DNA of 64,000 nucleotides from Tubiluchus corallicola (GCA_030141605.1 JAQGDQ010000129.1:487281-551280); one strand, 5' to 3'; shown: positions 24,101-38,300, counted from the stretch's first letter. The notes: generated from the sequence alone by a model not told the origin. Translations and numbers: made by a program.

Positions 24101-27100
24101 TTATAAGCGTTTATAAAAGCATACTAAAACAGCCATGTGTAGCTAAGTACAGCCACTATGAAGCAGTTATGATTGTCATGTTGGTCCCACACAATCTGTG
24201 ATCATGTTTAAATGTATATGTATAATATTAATTTTATTGATTAGCTGTATGCCTTTTGACTAGTGCTAGTGTGTGACTGATCTTTATATTCCCAGTACAA
24301 GTTTGAGAATATTTTTAGCAGACAGTGACAACGGTGCTGTGAAGGCTTTCGAATGACATAAGACTGCGATACATTGGCATCATACAGTGGCAAAACGAGA
24401 ATTATTACTTGGTATAAATCAGTTGCTAGTTACAAACTTTTGGGTGTGTATGAGTTTGTGAGCTAGTAAAGCAAGTATTAAGATTAAGTACAATGTTGCT
24501 GTTTCTATATGGCACGGCGCAATTTTCAATGTTCATATATGAAGTGTGAGTAATTAACAATTGAAATGTGCATTGTGTATTATACCTCTTGCGGTGGGAC
24601 ATCAAAAGAAACGGTTCTCAAATCCACTTGTTTGAACTCGTCTGTACACGGCACTATGAAGAAAATGCCTAGAAATAGATAATGCGTAAGTGTTTAAAAA
24701 CCTGCCACTGACTACGTACCTCTTGCGGTGGAACATCAAATGAAACGGTTCTCAAATCCACCTTCCTGTATTCATCGATGCATATAACAACGAAAAATAT
24801 GCCTGCAAGACAGAACACACTTACAACAACCACAGTAGAAGAATAAGAAAAAAACAACACACAAATATATTTACAGTACATGCAACAGATCATAACATAA
24901 GTACGCCTACCCGTACCGGATTAACGTAATAGCAAAAGTAGCACATTCTTGAGAGTACCGCCTGAATTCTTGCAAACTGTCTAGCTCTTAAAACCAGACT
25001 CGGAATTGTGACAGATCCCTTTAAAATAAACAAGCATTTCTATGGCTGAATCTAGGTTTTAGCTTTAGGCTGTCTTACTACTTTAACCAGATACCTATAT
25101 TTATGGCTGTCACATTTTATACAGCCATTTATCTTTTGTTAGCTGTGGCCTACAAGAATGGACAGGACCACGACGAAAAAAATCATGCTATTATTTTAAT
25201 TTAGGGCCCCTCTAAAATATATGTGTGACAAGCCCTGTACTAGCTTAATCCGACTCTGAGGCCTGGGTAACAGCCAGGAAATTAAATGAAATAAAGGCGA
25301 GTCGTACTCGGGCAAAATTCGATAAACCCTCTGTGATATTTCTGACACCATACTATGAGCTTTGTCATTAGGAAAGTTTTATATATGTGTAGCAGAACAT
25401 CAAAATAACATTTTTGTTTTGTTGCCAAATACCAGTAACGGAAACTAACATACTCACATAGTTACATATAAAATGTCAAATGCAAAGCAAGACATGGTCA
25501 CAATACAAATACAGAGAGTTATGTAGAAAAACATGACAGAAATTACAGAGTCACAATTCACAGAAGGTGTAACAATAACATCCATTCACTTGGGCAAAGG
25601 AACAGCAAAGATCAATACCAAAAAGAAATACTGTCCACGATCGATAAGCTATAGAACTAACCAAACACTGCTGCCTAATTTTGACAACTCAAAAGACGAT
25701 TTAAAAATTCTTTAACAAAAGACAAATTATGAGTTCAGTACATACAATGATCATTGTGTTATGATTTTTTATGAAGCTTACATTTACAAAGCAATTTAAG
25801 ATTACAAAAAATGGAAATAAATGACAACTAATTAAAAGAATAAAACAAAAATTACTGCCCGTGGTTAGGTCAAACACATGCTGAACATCAATGCAGCAAG
25901 CAATGACACGCATTCACTAACACTTACAACCAAAAACATTCCTAAGCAAGTGCAATGAGAAAATGCAATTTATTTTACAATGTTAAATTTCCCATAATTA
26001 ACAAACTTGCAATATGCCGCCAGGCTTATCAAGTTATCAAGACAAAGAAAAGTGAAGGCTGTTGGCCCAGTACAATATAATATACAATACACAGATAATA
26101 ACATGTACTGTAAAAGGTATAGACTTAGCGACAAAATCTATCCTAGCCCTAAATGCTTTACTTTTAGCTAATATTTTCTATGATTATTAAGCAAAAACAT
26201 GTAAGCCTGAGTTGATCAGTTATCTTACCTGGACCTTTAGCACCTCCTGGTAATAAACGTCCCAAACGAAATATAACTGCTCTTTCATATTCTTGAACTA
26301 CCTGGAAAAAATCATGAATACTTTTAGAAATGTAGACTAAAAGTAGACAATCCTGACAATCCTACTATTAACATTGTTTACTGTAGCAAAAGTGAGCTAG
26401 AAACTTGAAATTCAAAATAAGCATTCCATAATTGCAACTCCTCAAATGTGGTTGCAGTTGTTGTCCTTTTCCAAGACAAATGTCATCACCTCACTTATTC
26501 ACCAGTCGCCTGTAGCTCAATAAAAACAAGTATAACCAGTAACTACCAGTACCTTTTTAAATTTTGTTTCTGACAACATTAGAAACTTTTAACAGACAAC
26601 CCAGTATTATCCAGAGTCTTAGAATGAAGCAAAATGGTTTACCTTAAGGCAAAAGCAGAGGGAGAATGGAAATGTGCAGACGATCAAGATATAGGAAAGT
26701 ATGGTCAATACCCAACCACAGCAACCGATTCCTTCTGTTGATGCTGAAAGAAAAAACGAAAATCATTAAAGTAATTTTTTAAACATTGACATTAGCTAAA
26801 CACTTTGACATACATATAGTATGTTTCTAGCACATGTTTTAACGATATTTGTATGTAACTGCATATTCAGGCTAAGAAAATTAAGAACAGTATATCTCAT
26901 AACTCTCGCTCAACTTTTCGTCACTGACCATTCAGTATACTTCAGGCTATTCAGTTTCAGGACAGCTGTTTGCCAACACACCACAAATATTTAGTGTGGA
27001 CAGACCAGGACAGTAACGAGGCGGAACAGTTACTGCAATGCAAACAGTTAAAAACAAAGTGTGCCATGAAACAAGCCCAGTATAAATAACAGTACTAGTG

Positions 27101-27185
27101 GAGCTCATTATAGTCTATTTTGTAGCTCTCTCTCTCTGTCTCTCTCTCTCTCCCTCTCTCTCTCCCTCTCCCTCTCTCCCTCTCT

Positions 27186-27228
<43 letters not shown>

Positions 27229-30200
27229 CTCTCTAGTTTGTACCCATCCCTTTCCTTTCTCTCGCTCTGAACACCCCAAAAATTTCAAAGCATCACTACT
27301 CTTAGACACAAGTCATAACGTATGAATATTATTGGAAGTGAAATACTGCCTGCCTTTACACACTAAACGCTTTTTTAATTTAGTCATTATATACCAGACA
27401 AAATAACATCCAAAAAATGTCTGAAACACGAATTCCAATGAAAATCTTACGTCATAATTCGTTCGGCTTTAAGTTTACCCTATGGACGTGTGCCAGAAAA
27501 CTAATGCAATAACGAAGAGAATGGCGTCCTAATAGAGTCCGGAAATAAGATAAATTGATGATCTACAGTGCCGTGCCTTACTCTCTGAGTAGCTGGAGTT
27601 GAATAGAGTAAAGTAACTCATCAATCAATAATCCATATCTACACAAGTCTATTAACAGTGCTCCGTTAATTCAAATTCCAACAAAAGGACGCCGCCGATA
27701 CGCAACGGGAGAAGTTCGCCAAGTTACTTGATTTTAGCTACATAAGCCTACAAAACCAAAAACAACTCAGGAAAAAAAATAACAATATATCAGATAGCTC
27801 AAAAAATGCCGATTATTTGATAACAACTATAAGAAAAAACAACGGTCGCTTCAAAATTACCGCATTGATCTTGTAGACATTATGTATGAACACTAAAAAT
27901 TTCAAGTCATTCTTTTAGACGTTTTTCCAATTTTTAAAACAAGTAAAAAAATAAGTGCCCGACCCGAAATAAAATTTACAGCGAGTCCTCTACATGTGTC
28001 AACAATTTTCACTGCAAACTAGATGAAAAAGTTTTTTCCAAAAGCTGACATGCAGTTTTTCAGTCCTGTAAGGAGTATTTGGTCCCAACACTCAACAATT
28101 TTTGCCTTTAGTTCCTCTGTATCGACTCTGTGCGGTACTTTAGACAGAAACAGCAGATATTTAATTTTATCGGGTAATTCACACAATACCTACAGTGTCT
28201 ACAAAAACATAATTGCATATATATATACTACAGTATACAAGCAATACAAAACATACTACATTAGTAACAACACACTAATACAAGTTAAATACAATAATTT
28301 AAACTAGAGACAAAACATCAAACTTTGACATATAGACTCAATGGTATAACATGATATAAAATATACATACATGTATATACAAGATGGTACATACACATTT
28401 GACGTACATAGACGATATACATACATATAGTCAATAGGATTAAGTACCATTTTTTTCTTGAAAAAATCTTTATTGGCGATTTATTTTCGGTGGTGAAGAT
28501 CGTGAAATAGAAAGAATAATTTCTCCATTGTTTTACTGCTACGTGTTGACTATTGAGCGCTTTATATGTCAACGTAGCAGCAACTAGCTGTTTTTCAGCT
28601 GATGATTAGGAGACATTGTTCTGGCATTAATTTTTTAACATGTAAAAGCTTTTCAAACATAACTAAAAAAACTATAAATTTGGAACTTTCACAGTCAAAA
28701 GTTAAAGTAGTATCATGCAATGAAATTTCCACTTTGTAGTACTCTGGCTTCTAATATTACTGTAGTCTGAACTTCGGCACATATTTTGCGCCACCCGACA
28801 CAAGTGAAAACAAATTAAATGTGCTGAAGCTTCTACGCGCACTGCATGGGTATACAAAATATCAAAACTCAAGCACATTAACACTTAGTACAGACCTACA
28901 CGAAGTTTAAATCAAAATTCAAAACTCTCATCTATTCGCACTGAGTTATTAATTAATATTAACTACCCTGGTTTTGATATTTCAAGAATTACAAAATGTG
29001 TTTGGATAACTGAAACATCTACTACCACACATGGACTACGGCAAAGCCTATATGACAATTTCTTTCACTCATCAATTTGATCAGAAGTGCAAACAAATCA
29101 TTAACTAACTAAATTAGTTTTGTTCAGTTTGTTGGATCTGGTGTAATGACCTAGCTCCATGTTATCAAGCCGTCTTGTCTACTTTGATCTAGAAGTGGAA
29201 GTACCTAAGCAAAGCAAGTTCTATGCAGGTGTGGAAACCGCCTATTTCAGTATAATTATTAATTATCTGCAAATATTCTGATCCCAAAACACCTTTAGAA
29301 TTAGTTGCTGTTCAAAATTAATTTTGTTATAAACAAAATCAGCATTTTGTGAGGTGACTTAATCATTAACCCATAATCTTGACATTACATTATAATTCAT
29401 TTAATTTAATTAATGATACATTCTTATCATTTTGCTTTTATTTTTAGAGTTTATCCCTTCGAAGAATAAAAGGTGACACGTGGATGAATGGTTTTATGTA
29501 TTTTTGCTTCAAATATTCAACACTCGGCTTTTATTAAACCAGTGTGACTCGAGTATGTATGATAGTGAAAAAACCAAATTGAATCTAGGCAGCAAGAATT
29601 TAATAAATCAAAATTATTTTAACGTTTTCTCTCTGCTTCACACAAAAACACCAGAATTTACAAACTGTGTGATGCAGTAATACTCAGCAACAACCAAAAT
29701 TAAATCAAACCCGAACAAACAAATATTTTATTGAGAATTTGATCACGCTCTCTTGTTAGTCTTTATACCTCTTTGTTTTCCTCGGGGCTCCCAATGAAAT
29801 TAATGTGACAAGCTAAGCTATAAGCTTCTCTTCCTGGATCAATAAAGTTCATTCAGTGGTTTACAGATGTTGTGTAACACACAGAATCTTTCCCTATTGG
29901 TTTAATTCCCATAAATTTTCTTCATTATCGGAAACTTCGTATCGCCTTAACTCTTAACTAATTTATAAAACTGCAGCTTGCAGTATAGGAATTACGACGA
30001 CAACTCTTGCCTACAATAAAATTTAAAAGCACGATTGCTTAATTATTGAGGAAAGATTTCAGAAATTACATGAAACACGCATGCGGGTTGACGATTGAAG
30101 CCATGTTAGATTAACTAGCTAAACAAATTGGTCTCAGTAACAAGTCTTAGTAATGTGCAAGTATGCATACACATAAAAACTGTTGTGATTATTCAAATTA

Positions 30201-31944
30201 CACAAGCTAATATGTCATAGTGATTAATGCTGACGATAAGCAAGAGCAGAACCTATCAGATACGCCCGTATACGACCTCAGCCCCACATCCATTTAGCAG
30301 CAATTTATCTAAAACAAAACCATTGGTTAAAACACAATGCATAATTGTGGTTTGTTAAATCAGATTGAGTAAAAATTTGCTTCACTTTGTTGTGAAGGGA
30401 AACGGTTGAGCGAAAAGACCTGGAGCGAAGTGGATCAGGAAGGGCGGGAATGGATTGGCTGTGCCGGACCCTGGTTTAGCAGATTCGGTCATGCTGAATT
30501 TAGACGAGTTCGATTGAACTGTAGAGACTGGATTGTATCAAATAATATTTGGATTGCACTAAACTACATTCGTGTTACTCTGCACTGACAGGACTCACGG
30601 GAGTAAACCGCGTTACAAAAACGATGATTGCTATTCTAAACTGCCCAGGCTGCTCCTTGATATTCATATGAGGCTGTAATTAGTTTGATTTATTCCGACA
30701 ATTATTGTTTTTGTTTTGCACGTACTATGTCGCAAGCAAGTGCAGAACCCCTCCATTTCCCCCAAATTAGAACACTCATTTTCGACCAGTTTCGGAAGTT
30801 GGGACAAAAAGCATAATCTCTATCTCTATCTAATATCAATCAAGGAAAATCATTATTTTTGCTTCTTAAAATATGCACCAAGCAACGTTCCCAAAACTAA
30901 ATCTCCCGCCAGACCGAGCCACACCCAATGACATAACGTACTAGCAGTGTATTTTGCACAGTTGAGAATTTATTCTTAAACAAAATTATCAAACCTATGT
31001 TACATATCACAATCTCTATCTCTCTCACCATCTTTACAACGAACAATGTCTTCTCGTCCAGAATCAGAAAAATTACAGGCTTCACAAACTAGGTGCATTA
31101 ACTGCTTTATTCAATTCTATATGCCTGGCAAAAGCAGTTGTTGTCTATTCAACATATCAAGCAAGTTCTAACTCCGTTGCCCAATGTCATTTTCATCCAA
31201 TATGTGCCTAAGTATTGGCGAAAGACAGCCCCAATAATGAGGGTTATGTAATAACCCATTATAATCATTAAATTTATTCACTTCTACATATTACACAAGC
31301 TGGCCTGAAATTGAACCCACAACCTCTCGTAGAAAAAACGGACATATGTACTAGTCTGCTTCGTAAACGTTGTGATAAGAGTTCAAGGTTTGCCAGACCT
31401 AATAGCCTACATCGGACGTGCACCAGCATTTCATTGCTTGGTTTCACCTATAATGGTTCTTTCAGGTTTTTATGTAAATGGTTAAGATGAAAACTTGCAA
31501 TACTTGCCACTTGCCAGACTACTTACAGAAACTGTAAAGGATAGTAAACTGAAAGAATTAAAGTAGTAATCGGCATCATAGGATGAAAGGCTCCACGCGC
31601 CGAGAAGCTATTTTGTGTAAACGCAAGCAGTGACAAAAATTGAGAACTGAATCCCGGAAAACCATTAAAGTTACGTATTAAAATTCTTATCAGCTTAAAA
31701 AATCGTTTTAAAACAATAACTTATGTGCAACTTCCAACACTTCAAACATGGCATACAAGTATAAGCAAAATTTGCTTGCTCAATGAAGACACAAAAAATA
31801 ATTAGGTCTATAATACTATAAAGTCCAAATAAAAATGCCAGAACTTCGACTAATTTACTTCTTACCAGTATATTCAAAGCCATTTGCGCTGGTGTGTCCT
31901 TTTGCGTCCTGCATTTCTTCCTGAAGTTTCAAGTCATCGCTCAT
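21166..31944 (-). CDS. STOM: Stomatin (SPFH/band 7 integral membrane protein), complete, 8 exon positions
   Basis: Minus-strand exons in gene order: 31944-31866 (ATG), 26743-26643, 26301-26229, one of 24802-24720 or 24668-24586, 23224-23021, 22711-22656, 22353-22275, 21405-21166 (stop TAG). With one copy of exon 4 the total is 915 nt, 304 residues (human stomatin 288). Features: polar cytosolic N-terminus; GCCGW then a hydrophobic hairpin about residues 37-58 with the conserved Pro52; [20 protein letters not shown]; the SPFH core ([60 protein letters not shown]); the helical stretch [18 protein letters not shown]; and the oligomerisation tail [18 protein letters not shown], followed by a longer hydrophilic end than in human. 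Cys35 and Cys92 correspond to the palmitoylated Cys30 and Cys87 of human stomatin. Known role: cholesterol-binding membrane scaffold that regulates ion channels. Paralogy (STOM versus STOML3) is not resolved. Confidence 0.95.
24586..24668 (-). CDS. STOM: STOM alternative exon 4b (canonical version)
   Basis: 83 bp, acceptor TTTCTAG, donor GTATAA. It encodes [18 protein letters not shown] and then VSFDVPPQE, matching the stomatin family motif (ILPCTD in human). Because 83 is not a multiple of 3, a transcript with both 4a and 4b would shift frame. The 51-bp intervening intron is very short. Confidence 0.9.
24720..24802 (-). CDS. STOM: STOM alternative exon 4a (divergent version)
   Basis: 83 bp, acceptor TTGCAG, donor GTACGT. 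It encodes, after the split Gly85, [18 protein letters not shown] and then VSFDVPPQE. It replaces the conserved Pro-Cys-Thr-Asp motif with Ile-Cys-Ile-Asp but keeps the cysteine. Same length and phase as exon 4b, which lies 51 bp downstream in the gene. Confidence 0.88.
27126..27236. repeat. (CT)n / (AG)n microsatellite
   Basis: About 110 bp of pure pyrimidine made of TC dinucleotides with CCC interruptions, in STOM intron 1. It produces spurious open frames on both strands (Ser/Leu/Pro and Arg/Glu repeats). Confidence 0.95.
28019..28187 (-). pseudogene. Probable transposase C-terminal fragment (Tc1/mariner-like)
   Basis: An open minus-strand stretch of about 55 codons ending in TAG reads [20 protein letters not shown] and then [11 protein letters not shown]. 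The spacing of Pro-Arg, EELKAxI and a following amphipathic helix resembles the C-terminal end of Tc1/mariner-type transposases. Upstream catalytic motifs are not visible, so it is a fragment. Assignment is by motif resemblance only. It lies within STOM intron 1 on the sense strand of the gene. Confidence 0.4.
31300..31385 (-). repeat. Possible tRNA-like / SINE relic in STOM intron 1
   Basis: On the minus strand a box B-like GTGGGTTCAATTTCAGGCC follows a weak box A-like segment. No cloverleaf folds cleanly by eye. Low-confidence relic. Confidence 0.28.
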
Positions 31945-34900
31945 TTCAGCTTTACAAATATAGTCAATGTCATTTCGCACTCCTCAAACACACATTCACG
32001 TACACAGTTAAGTCAGTAAACTCATTTTAATCATAATTATTTAAGATGAACGTCGTGTGTTATAGTCACGTGTAGGCTTACAATGGTATAAGCACTGTAA
32101 CAATTTGTGTACACCAATAACCTCATGGAAGCACTGCGAAAGAAATTGAGTGAAGGCCTGAATCAATGAAAGAAGCAACGCATGGATACAGGATGATCTG
32201 TGCGTGCTACATTTTGGTAGCACACTGAAGCCACCTCTAGCTAAGGGATTGCGTCACGGTCACTATGGTAATACGTTCGACAAGTGCGCCGGCGGGGTTG
32301 CCGAACTAAAGTGCAAAGACTGAAATACTCAGTTTGGCAGTATAACAGTGAGATACTGGTACAGTTTAAACAACACAATTTAAAAGAATGAAATTAGGCG
32401 TGCCTTTATATAAACAAACATTTATAATGTATTACTATGAAATTCTTTTTAACCGTTTTTCTTCTCTGATGAGGTTACCACTTTTTTAAATCTGGTACTT
32501 ATAGGCACTAATGCAATAATACTCTATAGGTTTGTAAATACTAATAGTAATACAAATACGACGTAATTTAGTGTTACTATATGTTATATGATCATTAATG
32601 TGATGTACCTACACGACATTTAAAGAACAGCTCAACAACGCATTGTATTCAGAAAAGCTTTGGGGCAATTAGGTAAAATTAAAAAAATGTGCTGACTTGT
32701 CTCTAATGTGAAAAAATGGTTTTGCATCTAATTATTTCTGTATAATTACTGGTATACATTTAGTCTATTTTCTTCAATGGATAAAATTTTCTTACATTCT
32801 CATACACTCTTATAGTTTTTATTGTTTAAGCTACAAAAAAGTTGCTGTGTTATATACGTCTTGATCATATATACCTATATGATCCAGGTTATTATAATTT
32901 TACTGTCTAACTAGGGTAACGGTTCATTATTTTGTAAGAAGGTCATAATTATTTACGACTAATTATGTTTGCAGCATAATTTACAAGTAAACTGCATGGT
33001 AAAAAATATTAAGTTTGAACATTTAAGAAGGCTTATTATTTTCCTAATCGGAAAAAACTAACTTAAAAAGTTTTCCTGATACTCAGCACTGCGAATATAA
33101 CTACATATACCTGGAAACGTAGTAGGAGGTCACGTGATCTTGGTATCCAATCGCCGTTTTTGTTACGTAATTAGTGCATAGTAGAAGAGGCAGAGTCACG
33201 GGCGGAGTTATAGCTTGTGTCTTTTACTTCGTACAAACTGTAATTAAATTTTTTGACTGGGGTCCACCTCATTCGAAGATGCTTTCTTGTTCCACAGACG
33301 TAATGACAAGAAAACGGGTAAAATGCTGGAAAGGGAGGATTTTTTGCATATGGTTTGTCCCGGTGGCCAGGGGTTTCAAAGAATAAACTATTAAAAAGAA
33401 AACGTAATGATATCACAATAAAAATGAAAAAATAGAGTGCACCATTAAAGTTCAAAATCCAAACTGATGATGTGGTGTCGTTGCGCGTGTATGAAGAATT
33501 TGTGTGGTTGTATAAAGCCATCTACCAACCCATAAAGTCGTGTACCAGCAAAATTAGGCCTACGATGAATAGTTGCGTGATGTAAGCAACTGTAGCAGCT
33601 ATAGAAACACCAGAAGTAGTAGAAATAACAACATCGCCATGATATTTTCATTGGCATCATACCAACAACACAAGTCAACAATAATAACTACAGCAAACAG
33701 CATCAGTGGGAGCAAGTAGTGCAAAACAATGCAGTTACTTCTATCATAATCATTTATCACCACTACCGTAATTAGCACAACCGCCTTCAGTCCCTTCAGC
33801 ACCAACAGCAACAGCAAACAATAACGTCAATAAAACTATCCTTCCCATAACACCAAAAATAATTCAACAAATCACTGAATAAATTTAAAAATTAAAAGCG
33901 TTGTCCCGGCTCTGTGCTCTGATATCAGATTATCAGTCTGATAATTGGCTCTTAGACATAGATTCACTACAACTATCACTAACAAACACATCTTGTCAAT
34001 GAATAATCAGATACTACACTGAACTGTTATGCCTGAATAATTGTCCTGAATAATGCCTTTTTCTGACAATATACAAAATATTTCTAGGTTAAGAAAATTT
34101 CCCAAATTAAGAACACTGATTATCCCGGTTAATCACTGTTTTTATGACGTGACTAACCTAGCTTGGCAGTTTGATATGAATATTATTCAACTATTCAATT
34201 TTGCATAATAATTTTATCTTATTTTATTTTATTTTTATTGTTATTTTGTTTATACACAATCCACTAGCGGCGAACTATGTAGTGAATTCCACGACATGCG
34301 CAAATCAGGAGCGAGCACATTACATTGTGCTTCCATCTAGTAACTGTTTTCCAAACAATTCTGAAGTGACATACAAGACATGCCTGCCATGCCTATCATA
34401 CTGGACAACAAACATTAATTTTTATAACATCATTATGGAAAACTCTTAAATGGCGAGAGACAAATAGAAGTTAGAAGTATTACACGTTTAAAATATAAGA
34501 AAACAATAATATTAAAATATAAATGTTTTTAAATATTTTTTCATGAAGTTATTTAGTAACCTAATAAGTATAATTTTCAAAATATTTTTAGATATGAAGG
34601 ATACATCAAAGAAACACTATCTAAGTAAAAGAAAAAAACAAATTGTTAAAAAAAGAGATGCTTATTCTGTAAAAATACAACTACCATACATGTAATACAA
34701 TAAAACTCTTGAGATGTACAATGGTACAGTGGCATAAGCTAGTGATGCGATTGCCATGGTATTTATTAACGTTATTCATCATAATCTAAGAGATTTAAAA
34801 TCATTTAGAGAGCGCCACTAAAATTGCCAAATAACATGAATGTTTCACAATTCCAGCTCTTGCAAGAAATGTTATACGTCTTAAGCATTAGAATAGAGAT

Positions 34901-35224
34901 CTGTGACATTCACTTGCGCCACGACAGGGTTTTATTGCACTAAACAAGCTTGTCAGGACAGTGGCAGCTAGTACAAATTGGTACAATAATACCAACCAAC
35001 TAATTACTATACAAACACAAACCTAGCTACTTTATGAACAGTTCTATTTATAGGTCAAGTGGCTTCCTACTCCACCCAATCACCAACAAGCAGCAGTCAA
35101 GAGAAATATTGATCGAAGGGTAGCCTACAAATGAAACTGTATTGAAGATATATATATGGTGGAAAATTTACATCACCTGTATAAGGCGTGTAATATTGGA
35201 TTGACCTTCTACAATAATCTACCA

Positions 35225-35300
35225 TAAAATTAGAAAAGAAAGTAGTCAGTTCACGGCAGATCCACAATAAGGAGGGTCCTCGCTTCGATATTACTGATAC
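35225..35300 (+). repeat. Weak tRNA-like segment
   Basis: TAGTCAGTTCACGGCAG followed by CTCGCTTCGATATTAC loosely resembles boxes A and B with normal spacing. Too degenerate to assign an anticodon; listed only as a candidate SINE head. Confidence 0.2.
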
Positions 35301-38300
35301 TGATTGCTTATTTAAGAACCCATGTTGTCCAAATAAAATTAACCTTATGCTTTGAAAATTAATATGAATCAAGTACAATCTTGAAACATATGCACTTAAC
35401 AAAGCCATGATGTAATAATTATGCAAAAAATCAAACTCAACGTAAAGCTAAATCCTTTCTTTATCCGATATAGCTAGGCAGCAGTCCATTGCTTACCGAA
35501 AGATGAGCCTGCTGTTAAAATGGATTACAATCGACTAAATCTATAAACCCTGGGTTATGTTATGTGATTTCCCACGGTTAGGCTATATTTATAAATGTAT
35601 AAGTAACACATATTAGCAAAAAAAATAAAAATCTAATAAAAGAGAAATTTTTAAAATTTTAGTTTTTACGTGAATTAATTTGAATGCATAATAGGCATTT
35701 CTCATTTTTCAGAAGGGATCTCAGTGATATGAAGTATACTCTGCTATAAAAGTTTAAACCGGCCAGGCTATAAGCTTTCATATGGCCTTATATTGGTCCG
35801 CCATGAGATTTATTTCTGGGATGTTTTGTCATTAGGCTTACGTGTCTTGCAATTAATCCGGATGATCATATGGAAGCGTCTAGCGGAATCATTATATAGT
35901 TATCCTTCATTAGTGAATGAATACATCACCATAATTGAATTTCATATTAGCGACGTTACCGCTTTTGAGTCAATAATATAAAAGAAGCCATGTAGGAGAT
36001 GATCCTGTTCCCATAGCAACGCTAATAAAGCCAGTTATCTGCGAATTAACTTTTTACAGTTAAACTGTCGCAAATTCACATGGGCTAAATAGAAAGCATG
36101 CTTACACTGCTAGTGGTGTTGATAAATCATTTCTGCGAGCTTCATTATCAGCGAACCCGTGTTTACAAGGAGTTTCAGAACTTCCTAGTGAATTATTACG
36201 TCTCTGTTAAGTGAAGCGCAAGACAGTATAGCATGTTTAATGGAAAATTCTCCGAATTATTCCGTTTTATTCCCAGAATCTTCTGCTGCAGTCCGTTTAA
36301 ATATCAAAATGCTCTATAAACTACTTCTGCAGAAATAATAATAGGTTAGTAGTCAATACAAAATAAACACGAATCACCCGTTTACTTTTGGGCGGATGTA
36401 CGATCTCCTACCGTAAAATCCCAGTTCGAGATAATAAGCCCTAGGGGCCGAAGGTTGATTCAAGTATGGTCTACAAAACTTTTATTTTTTACGATGATTT
36501 AATGATGTAAATAAACTCGAAAAAATTCTGGATAGTATCGAAAGAGTTGTACGTTTACTCTTTTCATAGTCAAAGAGCCCTTGACGACTACTACATATCG
36601 TAGGTATGAGTCTGGCACATAACCCTATTAGTCCTGTCTGTTAGCCGAGAAAAGGGGACTGACTGGATACAGCTAGCAACTTTTCAATAATGATTCTTTA
36701 GGCCATTCTAACAGCGCTTTGGATATTTTTATATAAAATTTCACATTTTGGCCGCCTGTCCTGGTATACTAAAAAGTCAAGAAAATTAATGGTCCTGCAC
36801 TTTGGAGGCTTATAACTCCAAAAAGTACACAGATTGACGCTAACACTTCAGTACTATTAGGGACAAATAGGAACATATATGGACTTTCATTTGGTGGTAT
36901 GATTAGTGACCCAGGAACACACAAAGTGGCCAAACTACATCATCAGCACTGCTCTATCCATTTCACAAAATCAAATATTTGTACATTACTTGCAAGTGAA
37001 AGTTACTTTTAATTAATTTATTGTTTACAATAATTGTAATGTGTGAATTTTGTATTTCACTATGCATAAGTTCCTTCATTATATCCCACGTTTTTTGTAT
37101 TATTTAATTTTTGACTGACATTAACCTTTACTTACAATACTATAGTTCTGTTTTAATTTTGTTTTATATATGATCATTAGGCTACAAATATGCTTGCGCA
37201 TGTGTTTCACTGCTGAAATCCATAATTATAAAATTGGGTGGTAACCTGTTAAATTTGTTAGAAAAATACCGGATTTATATTTATAGTCTAGTACATTAAT
37301 AAATATATTATCAATGGTAGTGTTGCTGAGCAAAGCGTGATTCCAGTGGTCTCATAATAGTTGAAAACACATAACTGGTCAGCACTGTCCCTAAAAAGTG
37401 TCCGGTTTTATTGTGAATTGTGTGAAGCATGGTTTGTTAAGTTTATATTATAGTCCTCTAGTAGAAAAATATGTTTATTTTGTCTATATCAACAATTGTC
37501 ATAGTGCTCTGTATTTTGTCTGTAAAATAATTAGGATTTTCACCTGACAGTCTATATATTACTACCATCATTATATTTTAGCCTTATTTTGTAATTCAAT
37601 GTAAAGTGATTCTATGTCTGGACCATTGATGTGGCAAATAGTAAATCTTTTCATACAAGTAAGCGAACTCCTCCACCTGATTTGTGATTACAATTTATGC
37701 ACACAAATTTATATCCAGGCAGGGAAAAAGTTACTCCTGAATCATTTGGTAGCCATGTTTCTGATATGGCAATAATTAAAAAACTTATAATTAATGATTC
37801 TAAATATGCATTTAAATAATCAAAAATTTAGTCTCAACCTACACAAGGATCATAGATAGTGGTGTACTATAATCTAGGTTACTGTATAAAGCTGTGAACT
37901 GATCTTCATCCTAAATTTAATGCATTGAAAAAAAGAAACAGGATCTGCCATATTTGTGATATTATTGCTATCATTTCATTCAGTACAAGAAATCTTTAAG
38001 TTATAATCGCGCAAGGTGGAACCAATATTTGAATATGTTCAAATTATTCATCGTCTGGCATATTCTTGAATGGAAAAACAGACTGTGAGTAAGATGACAA
38101 AACCATTTATTATCATCTATGGCCAGCTCATCATAATCATTAATTGATAATGGTGAACATTTTAGATGAAACCACCTATAACAGTTATCACATTCAAGGG
38201 TGTCTTTTGATTGTGCTTAAAAGAAAACTGGACGATTGTGTAAACATTAATTCAGAAAAAAGAATGCTCTAAAATATTGAAAACTACAATAGCTTTTTTA

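Larger units (their letters stand above)
26744..31865 (-). other. STOM intron 1 (5.1 kb)
   Basis: Long first intron. It contains a (CT)n microsatellite at about 27126-27236, a probable Tc1/mariner transposase remnant at 28019-28187 and a tRNA-like relic at about 31300-31385. The remainder is AT-rich and unrecognised. Confidence 0.7.

Noticed and set aside
24586-24802. Stomatin transcript containing both copies of exon 4
   Set aside because: 166 bp is not a multiple of three, and inclusion of both shifts the frame into the rest of the SPFH domain.
27098-27325. Leu/Ser/Pro-rich (+) and Arg/Glu-rich (-) open frames
   Set aside because: Translations of a (CT)n microsatellite.
33171-33521. 116-codon minus-strand open frame with overlapping frames on both strands
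   Set aside because: No recognisable domain and biased composition; probably chance in an AT-rich desert.
35097-35426. 109-codon minus-strand open frame
   Set aside because: No motif recognised; the only structure seen is a weak tRNA-like segment, listed separately at low confidence.
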